DNA of 64,000 nt from Gemmatimonadota bacterium (lineage in GTDB: Bacteria > Gemmatimonadota > Gemmatimonadetes > Longimicrobiales > Gaopeijiaceae). The DNA lies in contig JAJDVT010000121.1 of the NCBI GenBank assembly GCA_022826005.1, positions 142,450 through 206,449 of the forward strand, in the 5' to 3' direction. Shown here piece after piece: positions 17,862 to 26,384 of this stretch (the first letter of the stretch is position 1; each line of letters opens with the position of its first letter). Below the pieces are notes generated by a model, which worked only from the letters and a program-made list of their open reading frames with translations, was not told the origin of the DNA and made no database searches. Both the position numbers and the translations under genes were made by a program.

Positions 17862-19649
17862 TCACGTCAGCGCGTTCCTCCGGTGGGCCGGCAGCGAGGC
17901 CACGACAACCTGCTCCGTGTGGTCGTCCCAGAAGTAGTAGATGCGCAGGCAGCGCCGCGGATCACGGGTGTTCGCGCCCCGCTTGATGTGCCAGTCCACC
18001 TTGTGGCGGCGGCCGTCCCAGGTGCACTCGAAGGCGTCTCCCCCGCACGGGAGATTGAACACGCCGTCGTCAATGTCGTCGATCCGCCCGTGCAGATCCG
18101 GGTCTCCGCCCTGGATGCGTCCGTCGCGGTACTCGTTGCCGAGCCAGTTCAGGCACTGGGCCGCGAGTCCGACGTCAAGGAACTCGGCGCCGCTCAGCTC
18201 CCGCCGCGCCGACCCGGTCAGCGAAACCCGGTCCGCAAGACTATCGTCGCACCAGGCAGCCACTTCGCTCCAGGCGGTCGGGAACGGCACTGCGGCGTCC
18301 GGGTCGCCCCCGAGCGACCGCACCAGACCGGCGAGCTGCTCCGCTCGCCGGCGCAGCTCGTCGCGCTCCTTCTCGGCGACATCCGCCCTCTGCCGGGCCT
18401 GCTGGTAGCGGTTGCCCCTGGTTCGCGCCTTGTCCCGCGCCTGCCTCAGCTTGCGCTGCAGCAGCGGCATCTCCTCGACTGCGCCCGCACCCGTTGCCGC
18501 CGCGGCCTGGTCCCGCACCAGGGCCGCACCCGCCCTGCCGGCGGCGCCTCCATCCGCCGTGCCCCCCGGGCGACCGGCACCGCGCCCCCAGTCGCCCGTA
18601 GCCGATACCGCGGGAGCGCCCCAGATAGACTTGCGGAAGAACGAAACGAGCCTCGCCGGGCCGCGGGCAGCCCCCGCCGCCTCCCTCGAGATTGCGTCAA
18701 AGCCGAGCGTCCTGCGATCGCCATCTCCGAGCCGCACCCGTTCCTCGCCGGCCAGCCGCTGAAACATCCTCGTCGTCGTGCCGATCCCACGATCGTCCGT
18801 GAGGCGGTTCCAGAGGACCAGAGGATGAAGAGTCCGGTCCGTTCGATCGTTGAAGCCGGGCCGGTAGAACCGCCACGCGCCCAGAAACACGGAGAGCGGC
18901 TTGCCCACCGTATCGCTCAGGCGGAAGGTCATCGCCGGCGGCAACACCCACACGACGGCCAGGCCCGCCAGCGACCGTGCCAGGTCGCTCCACTGCCTTT
19001 CCAGCATCTCCACGTCCGGTTCCTCCGGCGGGACCGAGACCACCGCGAAAGGCATGGCGCGACGCGGATCGACCAGCATCTGCACGAAGCTGCTCATGGC
19101 CTCATCGGTGTCGAGGACGATGGGGTCGCGGGCCAATCTCCTTTCGCCCTGTAGAAGGGGCACCCGCCCCGCGATCTCCGCCAGCAGTTCCGCCGGGTAC
19201 TCCGCGACCGCATCGCCGGGCACCACGGAACGGTCGTGCACCTCGATTCCGATCACGGACGAGCGGCCCGGGACGGTAGCCACGGATATCGCGCTGACCA
19301 CCTGCCTGCCCGGTCCGGAACTCCGTTCGATCTGCAGCCCCCACAGATCCCTCCCGGAGCCTCGAACCCTTACCCCCCTGCAAGACGCGTCCACTTCGCG
19401 ATGCGAGAACGAGCGGCCACCAAGGGCCTTGCGCGGCAGCCGATCTTCGAAACCCTCCTGCGCCCACTCGAGCACTATCGCGCGACACTGCTGCTCCGCG
19501 GATGATTCCGCGTGGGGCGCCACGTGCGCCTCGACCCAAAGTCTCTCGGTGCCGGGGACCGGTGTCGGCGCGCGTGACCCGGCAGTCCGGCGCCGTCCGT
19601 GGTCGATCTGCGCCAAGTCCTCAAATGACTTGTACCTTTGTGTAGGCAT
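17862..19649 (-). CDS. Orphan coiled-coil protein with RelE-like C-terminal domain
   Basis: I do not recognise the full-length family. The start at ATG 19649 is well supported by GGAGGA 6 nt upstream; the product has 595 residues. Residues 1-270 look globular and could be nuclease- or sensor-like ('GRDLWGLQIERSSGPGRQ'), with no clear motif. A Gly/Ala-rich linker (about 350-395) leads to a coiled coil of about 55 residues ('LLQRKLRQARDKARTRG'). The last 120 residues end 'CLRIYYFWDDHTEQVVVAS' and 'PAHRRN', which resemble the final strands of RelE/ParE toxins. The fold assignment is inference. No antitoxin is adjacent; the next gene upstream encodes a binding protein. Confidence 0.6.
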   Translation of the reverse strand: MPTQRYKSFEDLAQIDHGRRRTAGSRAPTPVPGTERLWVEAHVAPHAESSAEQQCRAIVLEWAQEGFEDRLPRKALGGRSFSHREVDASCRGVRVRGSGRDLWGLQIERSSGPGRQVVSAISVATVPGRSSVIGIEVHDRSVVPGDAVAEYPAELLAEIAGRVPLLQGERRLARDPIVLDTDEAMSSFVQMLVDPRRAMPFAVVSVPPEEPDVEMLERQWSDLARSLAGLAVVWVLPPAMTFRLSDTVGKPLSVFLGAWRFYRPGFNDRTDRTLHPLVLWNRLTDDRGIGTTTRMFQRLAGEERVRLGDGDRRTLGFDAISREAAGAARGPARLVSFFRKSIWGAPAVSATGDWGRGAGRPGGTADGGAAGRAGAALVRDQAAAATGAGAVEEMPLLQRKLRQARDKARTRGNRYQQARQRADVAEKERDELRRRAEQLAGLVRSLGGDPDAAVPFPTAWSEVAAWCDDSLADRVSLTGSARRELSGAEFLDVGLAAQCLNWLGNEYRDGRIQGGDPDLHGRIDDIDDGVFNLPCGGDAFECTWDGRRHKVDWHIKRGANTRDPRRCLRIYYFWDDHTEQVVVASLPAHRRNALT

Positions 19650-19733
19650 TATTCTCCTCCGACAAAACCTGCTGCCAACCTATCGGAGTCAATTTCGGAA
19701 GTCACGCCCGGCGCGCAAGAGCGGACGGGAGGA

Positions 19734-20534
19734 TCACTTCCCGTCGGTCTGCGCCAGGACCCAGCCGCTGATGATTCGATGAAGCTCCCCGACTCCGTCG
19801 GTGAGCGCCGCCGGACCCGGCTGCAGGATCAGCGCCGACTTGATCTCGTGGAGATGGCCGCCGGCGACGGCCGGGATGCGCGACCAGCCATCGCGCTCCA
19901 CCACCCGTTCGGGGCGGAACTTGCGCCCGCACCACGATCCGATGATCACGTCCGGGGCGCGGCGCACCACCTCGTCCGGGTCGGCGACGATCCTCTCCTT
20001 CGCCAGCGACCCGGCGCGCAACTCGGGGAAGCAGTCGTCGCCCCCGGCGAGTTCGATCAGCTCCGACACCCAGCGGATCCCCGAGATGAGGGGGTCGTAC
20101 CACTCCTCGAAGTAGACCCGCGGCCGGCGCGGGAGTTCGGCGGCGCGGCTGCGGATCCGGTCCAGTCCCTCCTGCAGCTCGCGGGCGAGCCGCTCCCCCT
20201 TTTCCGGGCATCCGACCATCCCCGCGATCACCTTCACGGTGCGCAGGATCTCGGCCACCGAGCGGTGATTGAAGATGTGGACCTCCACGCCGTGCCGGAT
20301 CAGTTCGGCGGCGATGTCGGCCTGTATGTCGGAGAAGCCGAAGACCAGATCCGGGCGCAACTCCAGGATGCGGTCGATCTTCGCGCTGGTGAAGGCCGAG
20401 ACCTTCGGCTTCTCCCTGCGGGCGCGGGGCGGGCGCACGGTGAACCCAGAGATGCCGACGATGCGCCGGTCCTCCTCCAGGCGGTAGAGGATTTCGGTCG
20501 GCTCCTCGGTGAGGCAGACGATGCGGTGGTACAC
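19734..20534 (-). CDS. Helical-backbone metal/cobalamin-binding protein (BtuF/FecB-like, no signal peptide)
   Basis: 266 residues from GTG 20534, 7 nt after the carboxypeptidase stop, so the two are probably co-transcribed. It matches cluster A-III ABC binding proteins for B12, haem and siderophores: 'MYHRIVCLTEEPTEILYRL' is the first strand with the Glu-Pro signature, 'LRPDLVFGFSDIQADIA' the first-lobe motif, and 'APDVIIGSWCGRKF' the second lobe. No export signal is visible, unlike true periplasmic BtuF, so it may be a cytosolic relative. No permease or ATPase gene is nearby. The ligand is not predictable. Confidence 0.78.
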   Translation of the reverse strand: MYHRIVCLTEEPTEILYRLEEDRRIVGISGFTVRPPRARREKPKVSAFTSAKIDRILELRPDLVFGFSDIQADIAAELIRHGVEVHIFNHRSVAEILRTVKVIAGMVGCPEKGERLARELQEGLDRIRSRAAELPRRPRVYFEEWYDPLISGIRWVSELIELAGGDDCFPELRAGSLAKERIVADPDEVVRRAPDVIIGSWCGRKFRPERVVERDGWSRIPAVAGGHLHEIKSALILQPGPAALTDGVGELHRIISGWVLAQTDGK

Positions 20535-20541
20535 CCGCCGC

Positions 20542-22149
20542 CTACTGCGACACCGGCGTGAGCCCGCCCGAAGTCCGCAGGATGAACCCGTCGAGGACCT
20601 CCTTCCACTGCGGCAGCAGCGCCTGCTCCACGTACATCATGTGCCCCGCGGCGAAGTCCGCCCGCTCGATGTTGTCGCGCAGCTCCGGCGGCAGCCCCAT
20701 CCGGTCCATCGTCCAGACGGCGGCGAAGTAGGGGGTCGCGAGGTCGTAGATGCCGTTGATGAGCAGGACCTCCAGCGCCGGGTTGCGCTTCATGGCTGTG
20801 GCGAGGTCGACGGCGACGTTGGGGGTGCCGCCGCCGCGCACGAAGGCGCCCCCACCGCCCAGCCGGCCCCAGTTCCAGTCGCGGGTGCCGCCGCTGGGGA
20901 CGTACTCACGGTCGCCGTCGTAGCCGAGTTCGCCGCGGAGGTAGCTGTTGAAGGCGGAGGTGTAGGCGGAGCTGATCGCGGTGGACTGGGGGTCGTGGGA
21001 GGGGCGGGCGCCGAGGACATCGCCCGCGGGGCCGGTGAAGCGCGCGTCCAGGCGGCCGACGACGCGGCCCTCGTCGCGCAACAACTCCGCCTCGAAGGCC
21101 GGGGCGGTGACGCGCAGGTCGCTCTTGTCGATGAAGTCGCGGCTGAGCCCCGTGTAGCGGTGCATCCGGTCGATAACGCGGGCACGGGTGTCCGCGTCGA
21201 GGGTGCTGCCCGCGAGAAGCGCGGTGGCGTACTCGGTGAGCGACCACTCCTCCACCTCGGCCATGAAGGCCTCCAGGTCGGGCGGATTCGGGCCCGGCAG
21301 CGCGTCCAGGTAGCGGGCGGTGATCGCGTACGACGGCAGGTTGACGATGTAGGGCAGGTCGTCGCCGGGCGCGAACTGGATCGTATTGAACTGGAGCACC
21401 GCCGAGACGAGCACGATCCCGTTCAGGTCGATGTTGGCGCCCTGCAGGTGGCGCGCCAGCACCGCCGAGCGGGTGGTCCCGTAGCTCTCGCCAAGGAGGT
21501 AGCGAGGCGAGTTCCAGCGGTCGTATTCGCTCAGGAAGCGACGGATGAACTGCGTCAGCGAGCGCGCGTCCTCGTCGATGCCCCAATAGTCGGATCCGGG
21601 CGTCTCACCGAGGGTGTGGCTGAACCCGGTGCCGATCGGGTCGACCATCACGATGTCCGCGATGTCCAGGATCGTGTACGCATTGTCCTCCAGCGGGTAG
21701 GGAGGCGCACCCTGCGGGCCGACTTCGGGCGTGACCACCCGCCGCGGCCCCATGATCCCCATGTGCAGCCAGAAGGACGCCGAACCCGGGCCGCCGTTGT
21801 AGGAGAAGACGATGGGGCGCTCGGGGGACGGCGCCCCGTTGGTGCGGAAGTAGGCCGTGTACCAGAGTTCGGCGGCGGGCTCGCCGTCGTCGCTGGTGAG
21901 GGTGGCGCCGGTGACGATGGCGTCGTACTCCACGGTTTCGCCGCCGACCACGATCGAGTGGCTGGTCTGCCAGCGGGCGGGGGTGGGGTCGCCAGCGGAC
22001 TCCTGGGCGTGGAGCGGTGCCGCGGCGCTGATCGCCAACACCGGCGCGGCGGTTGCGCCAGCGACGGTGACGCCAGCAGCGATGGCGCCAGCAGCAGAAG
22101 CGACTGCCGCAGCTCTGGTGAAGAATTGCCTGGGCTGAAACGTATTCAT
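20542..22149 (-). CDS. Secreted serine carboxypeptidase (S10 family)
   Basis: This is an exported alpha/beta-hydrolase peptidase that removes C-terminal residues, 535 residues from ATG 22149 with AAGGG upstream. The leader 'FFTRAAAVASAAGAIAAG' is Ala-rich and ends near 'PLHAQES'. 'VFSYNGGPGSASFW' forms the oxyanion region, 'LLGESYGTTRSA' holds the nucleophile (about 220), 'LLINGIYDLATP' the Asp (about 471) and 'FAAGHMMY' the His (about 502). All catalytic residues are present, so it should be active. Confidence 0.92.
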   Translation of the reverse strand: MNTFQPRQFFTRAAAVASAAGAIAAGVTVAGATAAPVLAISAAAPLHAQESAGDPTPARWQTSHSIVVGGETVEYDAIVTGATLTSDDGEPAAELWYTAYFRTNGAPSPERPIVFSYNGGPGSASFWLHMGIMGPRRVVTPEVGPQGAPPYPLEDNAYTILDIADIVMVDPIGTGFSHTLGETPGSDYWGIDEDARSLTQFIRRFLSEYDRWNSPRYLLGESYGTTRSAVLARHLQGANIDLNGIVLVSAVLQFNTIQFAPGDDLPYIVNLPSYAITARYLDALPGPNPPDLEAFMAEVEEWSLTEYATALLAGSTLDADTRARVIDRMHRYTGLSRDFIDKSDLRVTAPAFEAELLRDEGRVVGRLDARFTGPAGDVLGARPSHDPQSTAISSAYTSAFNSYLRGELGYDGDREYVPSGGTRDWNWGRLGGGGAFVRGGGTPNVAVDLATAMKRNPALEVLLINGIYDLATPYFAAVWTMDRMGLPPELRDNIERADFAAGHMMYVEQALLPQWKEVLDGFILRTSGGLTPVSQ

Positions 22150-22241
22150 TAGGATACCCTTGAGTCCGGTGTTTGCGGTGCATTGCGAGCGGCTAATGTG
22201 GCGGGGTTGCCCGCCATGTCGCCAGAACGGGAGGTGACCAG

Positions 22242-22472
22242 GTGCTTGAATGGATGAAACCCGCCGTCTGGCTGATCAGTGTCGTGTACGCGGTGATCGG
22301 CTCGCCCCTTGCGCCAACTCTCCTTGCCTCGATGTCACGCGACCGCCGGGCCGCCCTTTCGAACTTCCTGAGGCGGGTCCATCTGCTGATGGCCGACCGG
22401 CGCTTCCATATCCCGTACCGGTCGAGCGGGAACGATCCGTGGCCCGCCGGCGGAGCGAGTCCCTCAGATTGA
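22242..22472 (+). CDS. Possible small membrane ORF overlapping DUF2784 in antisense
   Basis: 76 codons from GTG 22242, preceded by GGGAGGTGA at good spacing. Residues 6-30 ('AVWLISVVYAVIGSPLAP') could form one membrane helix. It overlaps the poorly conserved 3' end of the DUF2784 gene on the other strand, so one of the two ends is probably not coding. No family is recognised. Confidence 0.3.
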   Translation: MLEWMKPAVWLISVVYAVIGSPLAPTLLASMSRDRRAALSNFLRRVHLLMADRRFHIPYRSSGNDPWPAGGASPSD

Positions 22473-22827
22473 GCGCCAGCGACACGGCAAACGCGCCGAT
22501 CCCCGACCCGATCACCAGCACGTCCACCACACCCGAGTCCCAGTCGGCACCCGTCAGGCTGTCCAGGTAGTACTTCACCCAGGAAGCCGGCAGCCCCGTT
22601 TCGCCCAGCGCCCGCTTCACGTCCCAGTGCCAGTCGGTCAGGGGGCAGTACCCCCATCCGTAGACCACCCCGAGCCCGAACCAGGAGAGGAGCGTCGCGG
22701 TGATGGCAACGAAGTGGAGGCGACGGGTCCTCCGCCACGCCCAGCCGGAAAGGTTGAATCCGATCAGCAGGACGTGGAAGGCGACGAAGGACACGTCGAT
22801 GATGCGATACACCGCCTGATCGGTCAT
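22276..22827 (-). CDS. DUF2784 family membrane protein
   Basis: The ATG at 22827 gives 183 residues; the longer track ORF adds a Pro/Arg-rich antisense-like stretch. Three to four hydrophobic segments are visible ('IIDVSFVAFHVLLIGFNL', 'LHFVAITATLLSWFGLGVV', 'VVDVLVIGSGIGAFAVSLAL'), with the conserved 'YGWGYCPLTDWHW' loop of DUF2784. Family members are shorter; the last 45 residues (Ser/Arg/Gly-rich) look like an extension after loss of a stop or a frame change. Function is unknown. Confidence 0.72.
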   Translation of the reverse strand: MTDQAVYRIIDVSFVAFHVLLIGFNLSGWAWRRTRRLHFVAITATLLSWFGLGVVYGWGYCPLTDWHWDVKRALGETGLPASWVKYYLDSLTGADWDSGVVDVLVIGSGIGAFAVSLALNLRDSLRRRATDRSRSTGTGYGSAGRPSADGPASGSSKGRPGGRVTSRQGELAQGASRSPRTRH

Positions 22828-22862
22828 ATTGTGACCTGGGGCCGGATCGTTGGAAGGGTAGA

Positions 22863-23234
22863 GTGGCGGTAAACTCGCAGTTTCGGGCTGGAATCGCGAT
22901 GGACATGCTGACGGCTTTGGTCGTGGACGGGCTGGGGGGCTCGGTTGTGACCGTGTTGGCGAAGGCCGTCGGTCTTGTCGCCGGCCGCCGCCGGGCCAGG
23001 GTCCAGGCTCTTCTCGAACGGTTCGGCAGGCTGAGTTCCGACCTTCGCACACTGGCGTTGCTCGCGCTGGTCTTCGCGGCTGCGGCCGGCGCGGGCGTCG
23101 CGCGTGGCTTCGGCCCGGCGTTCGTTGCGCTCGGACTGCTGGTCATCCTGCTGATCGCGATCCTTCTGCTCAGCGGACTATGCCGCCTCGTCGCGGAGCG
23201 GATGCAGGAGGACGGCCGGGAGCCGGACGAGTAA
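22863..23234 (+). CDS. Small two-helix membrane protein of unknown function
   Basis: 123 residues from GTG 22863, preceded by GGAAGGG; ATG 22899 is an alternative. Two strongly hydrophobic segments lie near residues 63-85 ('LALLALVFAAAAGAGVA') and 90-112 ('LGLLVILLIAILLLSGL'), with a basic N-terminal half and a short acidic C terminus. It is divergent from the DUF2784 gene with about 35 bp between. No family is recognised. Confidence 0.55.
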   Translation: MAVNSQFRAGIAMDMLTALVVDGLGGSVVTVLAKAVGLVAGRRRARVQALLERFGRLSSDLRTLALLALVFAAAAGAGVARGFGPAFVALGLLVILLIAILLLSGLCRLVAERMQEDGREPDE

Positions 23235-23404
23235 GGTTGACTCGCCGGCGGGCCCGGTGACCAGGTCCGGATGGCACTTCACCCAGGACGCCGGCAGCCC
23301 CGTGCCGTCTCGCTCCCTGAACCGGTTCCGGCTATGCTAGTGGACCCTCGCCGCGCGCGCCAACGCGGGCCCGGCCGATCACCGGTCGCACACCGAAGGC
23401 ACAA

Positions 23405-24652
23405 ATGGGAACAATCGAGCGAAAGGGCAACTCGATTCTGGTCGCGGACGGGGTCTTCCCGGACGACCTGCCCAGGCTCTGCGCGGCGCTCCATCGGGCG
23501 ATAGGTCGTGAAGAAGACTTGCAGATCGGTTTGGACTTTTCCGAATGTACAGCCCTCTTTCAGTCCACAATGCTTCCGGTGATCCCACTCGTCGTGCGGT
23601 ACCGCGAGATGCAGCGGATCACATTCGTTCTGAGGCCACCGGTGGACAGGGACCTGGGAAGGCTGTTCCTGAACACCAATTGGGCCCACCACATCGATCC
23701 GGGGAACCACCCACCGAATCGACACTCCCAGGGCCACATGCCCGCCCTCCGATTCCACGGAGACGGCGAAGACGGCCAGGAGGCAATCCTGGAGAGAGTC
23801 CTGGAGTTGATTCTCGGCACGCTGGACACGAGCCGCGACATGCTGAAAGCGGTTGAGTGGTCGCTCGGCGAGATCATGGACAATGTCCCCATGCACGCCG
23901 AGTCTCCGGTTGGAGGATTCGTTCAGGCCACCGCCTACACGGGATCGAATTCGGTGGAGTTCGTTGTCGCCGACGCGGGGATCGGAATAGCCGCAAGCAT
24001 GGGGCAGGATGACGATCAGGCGGCGCTGCGGGACGCGATCACCGAAGGCGTGACACGGGACAGGGAACGGAACGCCGGCAATGGTCTCTTCGGCAGCTAT
24101 CAGGTCGCGGCTCTGTCCGGCGGAGAATTCGAGATCAGGTCGAACCGGGGTGTCCTGCGGCGCGTCGGCGCCGGCGGCCTCAGGACCTGGAGTCCCCCGG
24201 CTCCCTACCTGGGGACTTCCGTCCGCTGCAAGATCGGACTCGACGAATCCGGCTTGCTCGAGCGGGCCCTGCGTTTCAGGGGAAAGCCCCACGACCCCCC
24301 GCACGATTTCGTGGAACGGGCGTTCGAGAACGACTCGGGCCTGCTGGTCATGAAGATGGCAGACAGGGCGTCCTCGCATTTCGGCTCCCGCAAGGGGGGG
24401 CGGCACATTCGCCGGGTAGTCGAAAACCTGCTGCGGGACCACCCTGCCATCGTCTTCGACTTCAAGGGAGTGGGCGTGTTCACAAGCAGCTTTGCCGACG
24501 AGGTCTTCGGTCGGTTGTTCGTCTCCATGGGACCACGGGCATTCATGACCCGTATCCGGATGCGAAACGTCGATCCGACCGTTGAGGGCCTGATCGACCG
24601 GGCCATTGTGCAGCGCACCCGGCTGGGTAGTCAGGAGACCGATCAGGAGTGA
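23405..24652 (+). CDS. STAS - GHKL ATPase - DUF4325 fusion protein
   Basis: 415 residues from ATG 23405 with AAGG upstream. Residues 1-100 look like a STAS domain ('LQIGLDFSECTALFQSTML'). Residues 135-280 form a GHKL ATP-binding domain with N box 'LGEIMDNVPMHA', G1 'VADAGIGIAASM' and G2 'NAGNGLFGSY'. Residues 315-405 match the STAS-like DUF4325 ('AIVFDFKGVGVFTSSFADE'). This layout resembles an anti-sigma kinase and its antagonist joined in one chain, so it is probably a cytosolic switch. No sigma factor is nearby. The gene ends about 175 nt before the decarboxylase on the same strand. Confidence 0.78.
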   Translation: MGTIERKGNSILVADGVFPDDLPRLCAALHRAIGREEDLQIGLDFSECTALFQSTMLPVIPLVVRYREMQRITFVLRPPVDRDLGRLFLNTNWAHHIDPGNHPPNRHSQGHMPALRFHGDGEDGQEAILERVLELILGTLDTSRDMLKAVEWSLGEIMDNVPMHAESPVGGFVQATAYTGSNSVEFVVADAGIGIAASMGQDDDQAALRDAITEGVTRDRERNAGNGLFGSYQVAALSGGEFEIRSNRGVLRRVGAGGLRTWSPPAPYLGTSVRCKIGLDESGLLERALRFRGKPHDPPHDFVERAFENDSGLLVMKMADRASSHFGSRKGGRHIRRVVENLLRDHPAIVFDFKGVGVFTSSFADEVFGRLFVSMGPRAFMTRIRMRNVDPTVEGLIDRAIVQRTRLGSQETDQE

Positions 24653-24827
24653 CGTTGCCCGGGGCAATGGGAAACTTCGTGCGACGAGGAATACCTGGAC
24701 GCCGTGGAGCAGCGGGGCGAAGGGCCGCGGGTGGTGTTCCCGGACGATCCGTGGTAAGGTGGCACCCGCGACAACCACCCAGGCCTCCTCCAGTCCCGAC
24801 CCCGCCATTCCCACTCCCCGCTCGCAG

Positions 24828-26384
24828 ATGACCCTACGCTCCCGGATTCTCGAACTCGAGCGGGCGTCACGGTCCCTCGACCCCGACGCGGCCGAGCGCG
24901 ACCGGCTCCTGAGCGCGGCGCACGCCTACGCCCGGCAGTACCTCGACAGGCTCCCGGAGACTCCCGCCTACAACCACGACAAGTCGGCCGTCCGTACGCT
25001 CCGGGACCACGAGGTCGGCCCCGGCCCCCGGCCGATGGATCAGCTCATCGAGCGGATCGACGAGTCGGTCGTGCGGCCGGGGCTCCTGCCGTCGCACGCG
25101 GGTCATCTGGCCTACATCCCCGGCGGCGGGCTCTACGCCTCGTCGCTCGCCGACTACCTGGCCGCGGTGACGAACGAGTACGCCGGCGTGCGCTTCGCCG
25201 GGCCCGGGGCGGTCGAAATGGAGGACCTGATCCTCGACTGGATGGCGAGGCTGGTCGGGTTCCCCGGGAGCGCGGATGGCAACCTCGCCTCGGGCGGGTC
25301 GATCGCGAGCCTGATCGCGGTTGTTGCGGCGCGTGAGGCGGCGGGCCTTCGCGCCCGCGACTTCGAGCGCGCGGTCGTGTACGCCTCGCCGCACATTCAC
25401 CAGTGTCTGCACAAGGCGCTGCGCGTGGCGGGAATGGGCGAAACCGTGCGCCGGGACGTCGCGGTGGACCGGGGCCGGCGACTGTGCCCCCGTTCGCTCG
25501 CGGAAGCCGTCGCCGCGGACCGCGCGGGGGGGCTCAAACCCTGGCTCGTGCTCGCCTCTGCGGGCACCGCGGATACCGGCGCGATCGATCCGCTCGCGCG
25601 AATCGCCGATATCGCCCGCCGCGAGGGCCTCTGGTACCACGTCGACGCCGCCTACGGTGGCTTCTTTGCGATGCTGCCGGAGTGCGGCCCGGCGCTCGCC
25701 GGTATGGAGCGTGCGGACTCGGTGGTTCTCGACCCGCACAAGGGGATGTTCCTTCCCTACGGCACGGGCGCGGTGCTGGTCCGGAACCGCGGCGCCCTCC
25801 AGGACGCGCACGCCTACTACGCCAGCTACATGCAGGACACGGTCGAGGCCGAGGCCGGAGGACGGTCGCCCGCCGCCGTGTCGCCGGAGCTCACCAAGCA
25901 CTTCCGCGCGCTGCGCGTATGGCTGCCGCTGCTGCTGCACGGCGAGGAGCCGTTCCGTGCATGTCTGCGCGAGAAGCTCGAGCTCGCGAGGTACTTCCAC
26001 CGTGAGGTGGGCGCGCTGGGGTTCGAGGTGGGACCGGAGCCGGAGCTCACCGTGGTGACCTACCGGTGGGTGCCGGAGTCGGGCGACGCGAACGCGTTCA
26101 ACCAGGCGCTGGTGGAGGAAACGCACCGGGACGGGCGGGTCTTCCTGTCGTCCACCACGATCGATGGCCGGTTCGTGCTCAGGATGGCCGCGCTGGCCTT
26201 CCGCACGCATCTCGACACGATCGACCTGGCGCTGGAGGTGTTGCGGGGGGCGGTGGAGAGGCTGGAGGCTGAGCCCGAGCGATGGAGACCTGCGGCAACA
26301 GCGGTCGACCCCGCCGCGGAGACTGCGGCCCGCACGCCACAGTCCGCCGGTTCCGTGGCCAAAGCCACCGGAGCGCACCGCTGA
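24828..26384 (+). CDS. PLP-dependent group II decarboxylase
   Basis: 518 residues from ATG 24828. It belongs to the aromatic-amino-acid/glutamate/tyrosine decarboxylase fold: 'GHLAYIPGGGLYASSLADYL' and 'LASGGSIASLIAVVAAREA' are substrate and cofactor segments, 'YHVDAAYGG' holds the PLP-binding Asp, and 'VLDPHKGMFLPYGTG' the Schiff-base Lys at about 304. The substrate (aromatic amino acid, aspartate or other) cannot be settled. The stop overlaps the ATG of the downstream permease as TGATG, so the two are translationally coupled. Confidence 0.87.
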   Translation: MTLRSRILELERASRSLDPDAAERDRLLSAAHAYARQYLDRLPETPAYNHDKSAVRTLRDHEVGPGPRPMDQLIERIDESVVRPGLLPSHAGHLAYIPGGGLYASSLADYLAAVTNEYAGVRFAGPGAVEMEDLILDWMARLVGFPGSADGNLASGGSIASLIAVVAAREAAGLRARDFERAVVYASPHIHQCLHKALRVAGMGETVRRDVAVDRGRRLCPRSLAEAVAADRAGGLKPWLVLASAGTADTGAIDPLARIADIARREGLWYHVDAAYGGFFAMLPECGPALAGMERADSVVLDPHKGMFLPYGTGAVLVRNRGALQDAHAYYASYMQDTVEAEAGGRSPAAVSPELTKHFRALRVWLPLLLHGEEPFRACLREKLELARYFHREVGALGFEVGPEPELTVVTYRWVPESGDANAFNQALVEETHRDGRVFLSSTTIDGRFVLRMAALAFRTHLDTIDLALEVLRGAVERLEAEPERWRPAATAVDPAAETAARTPQSAGSVAKATGAHR

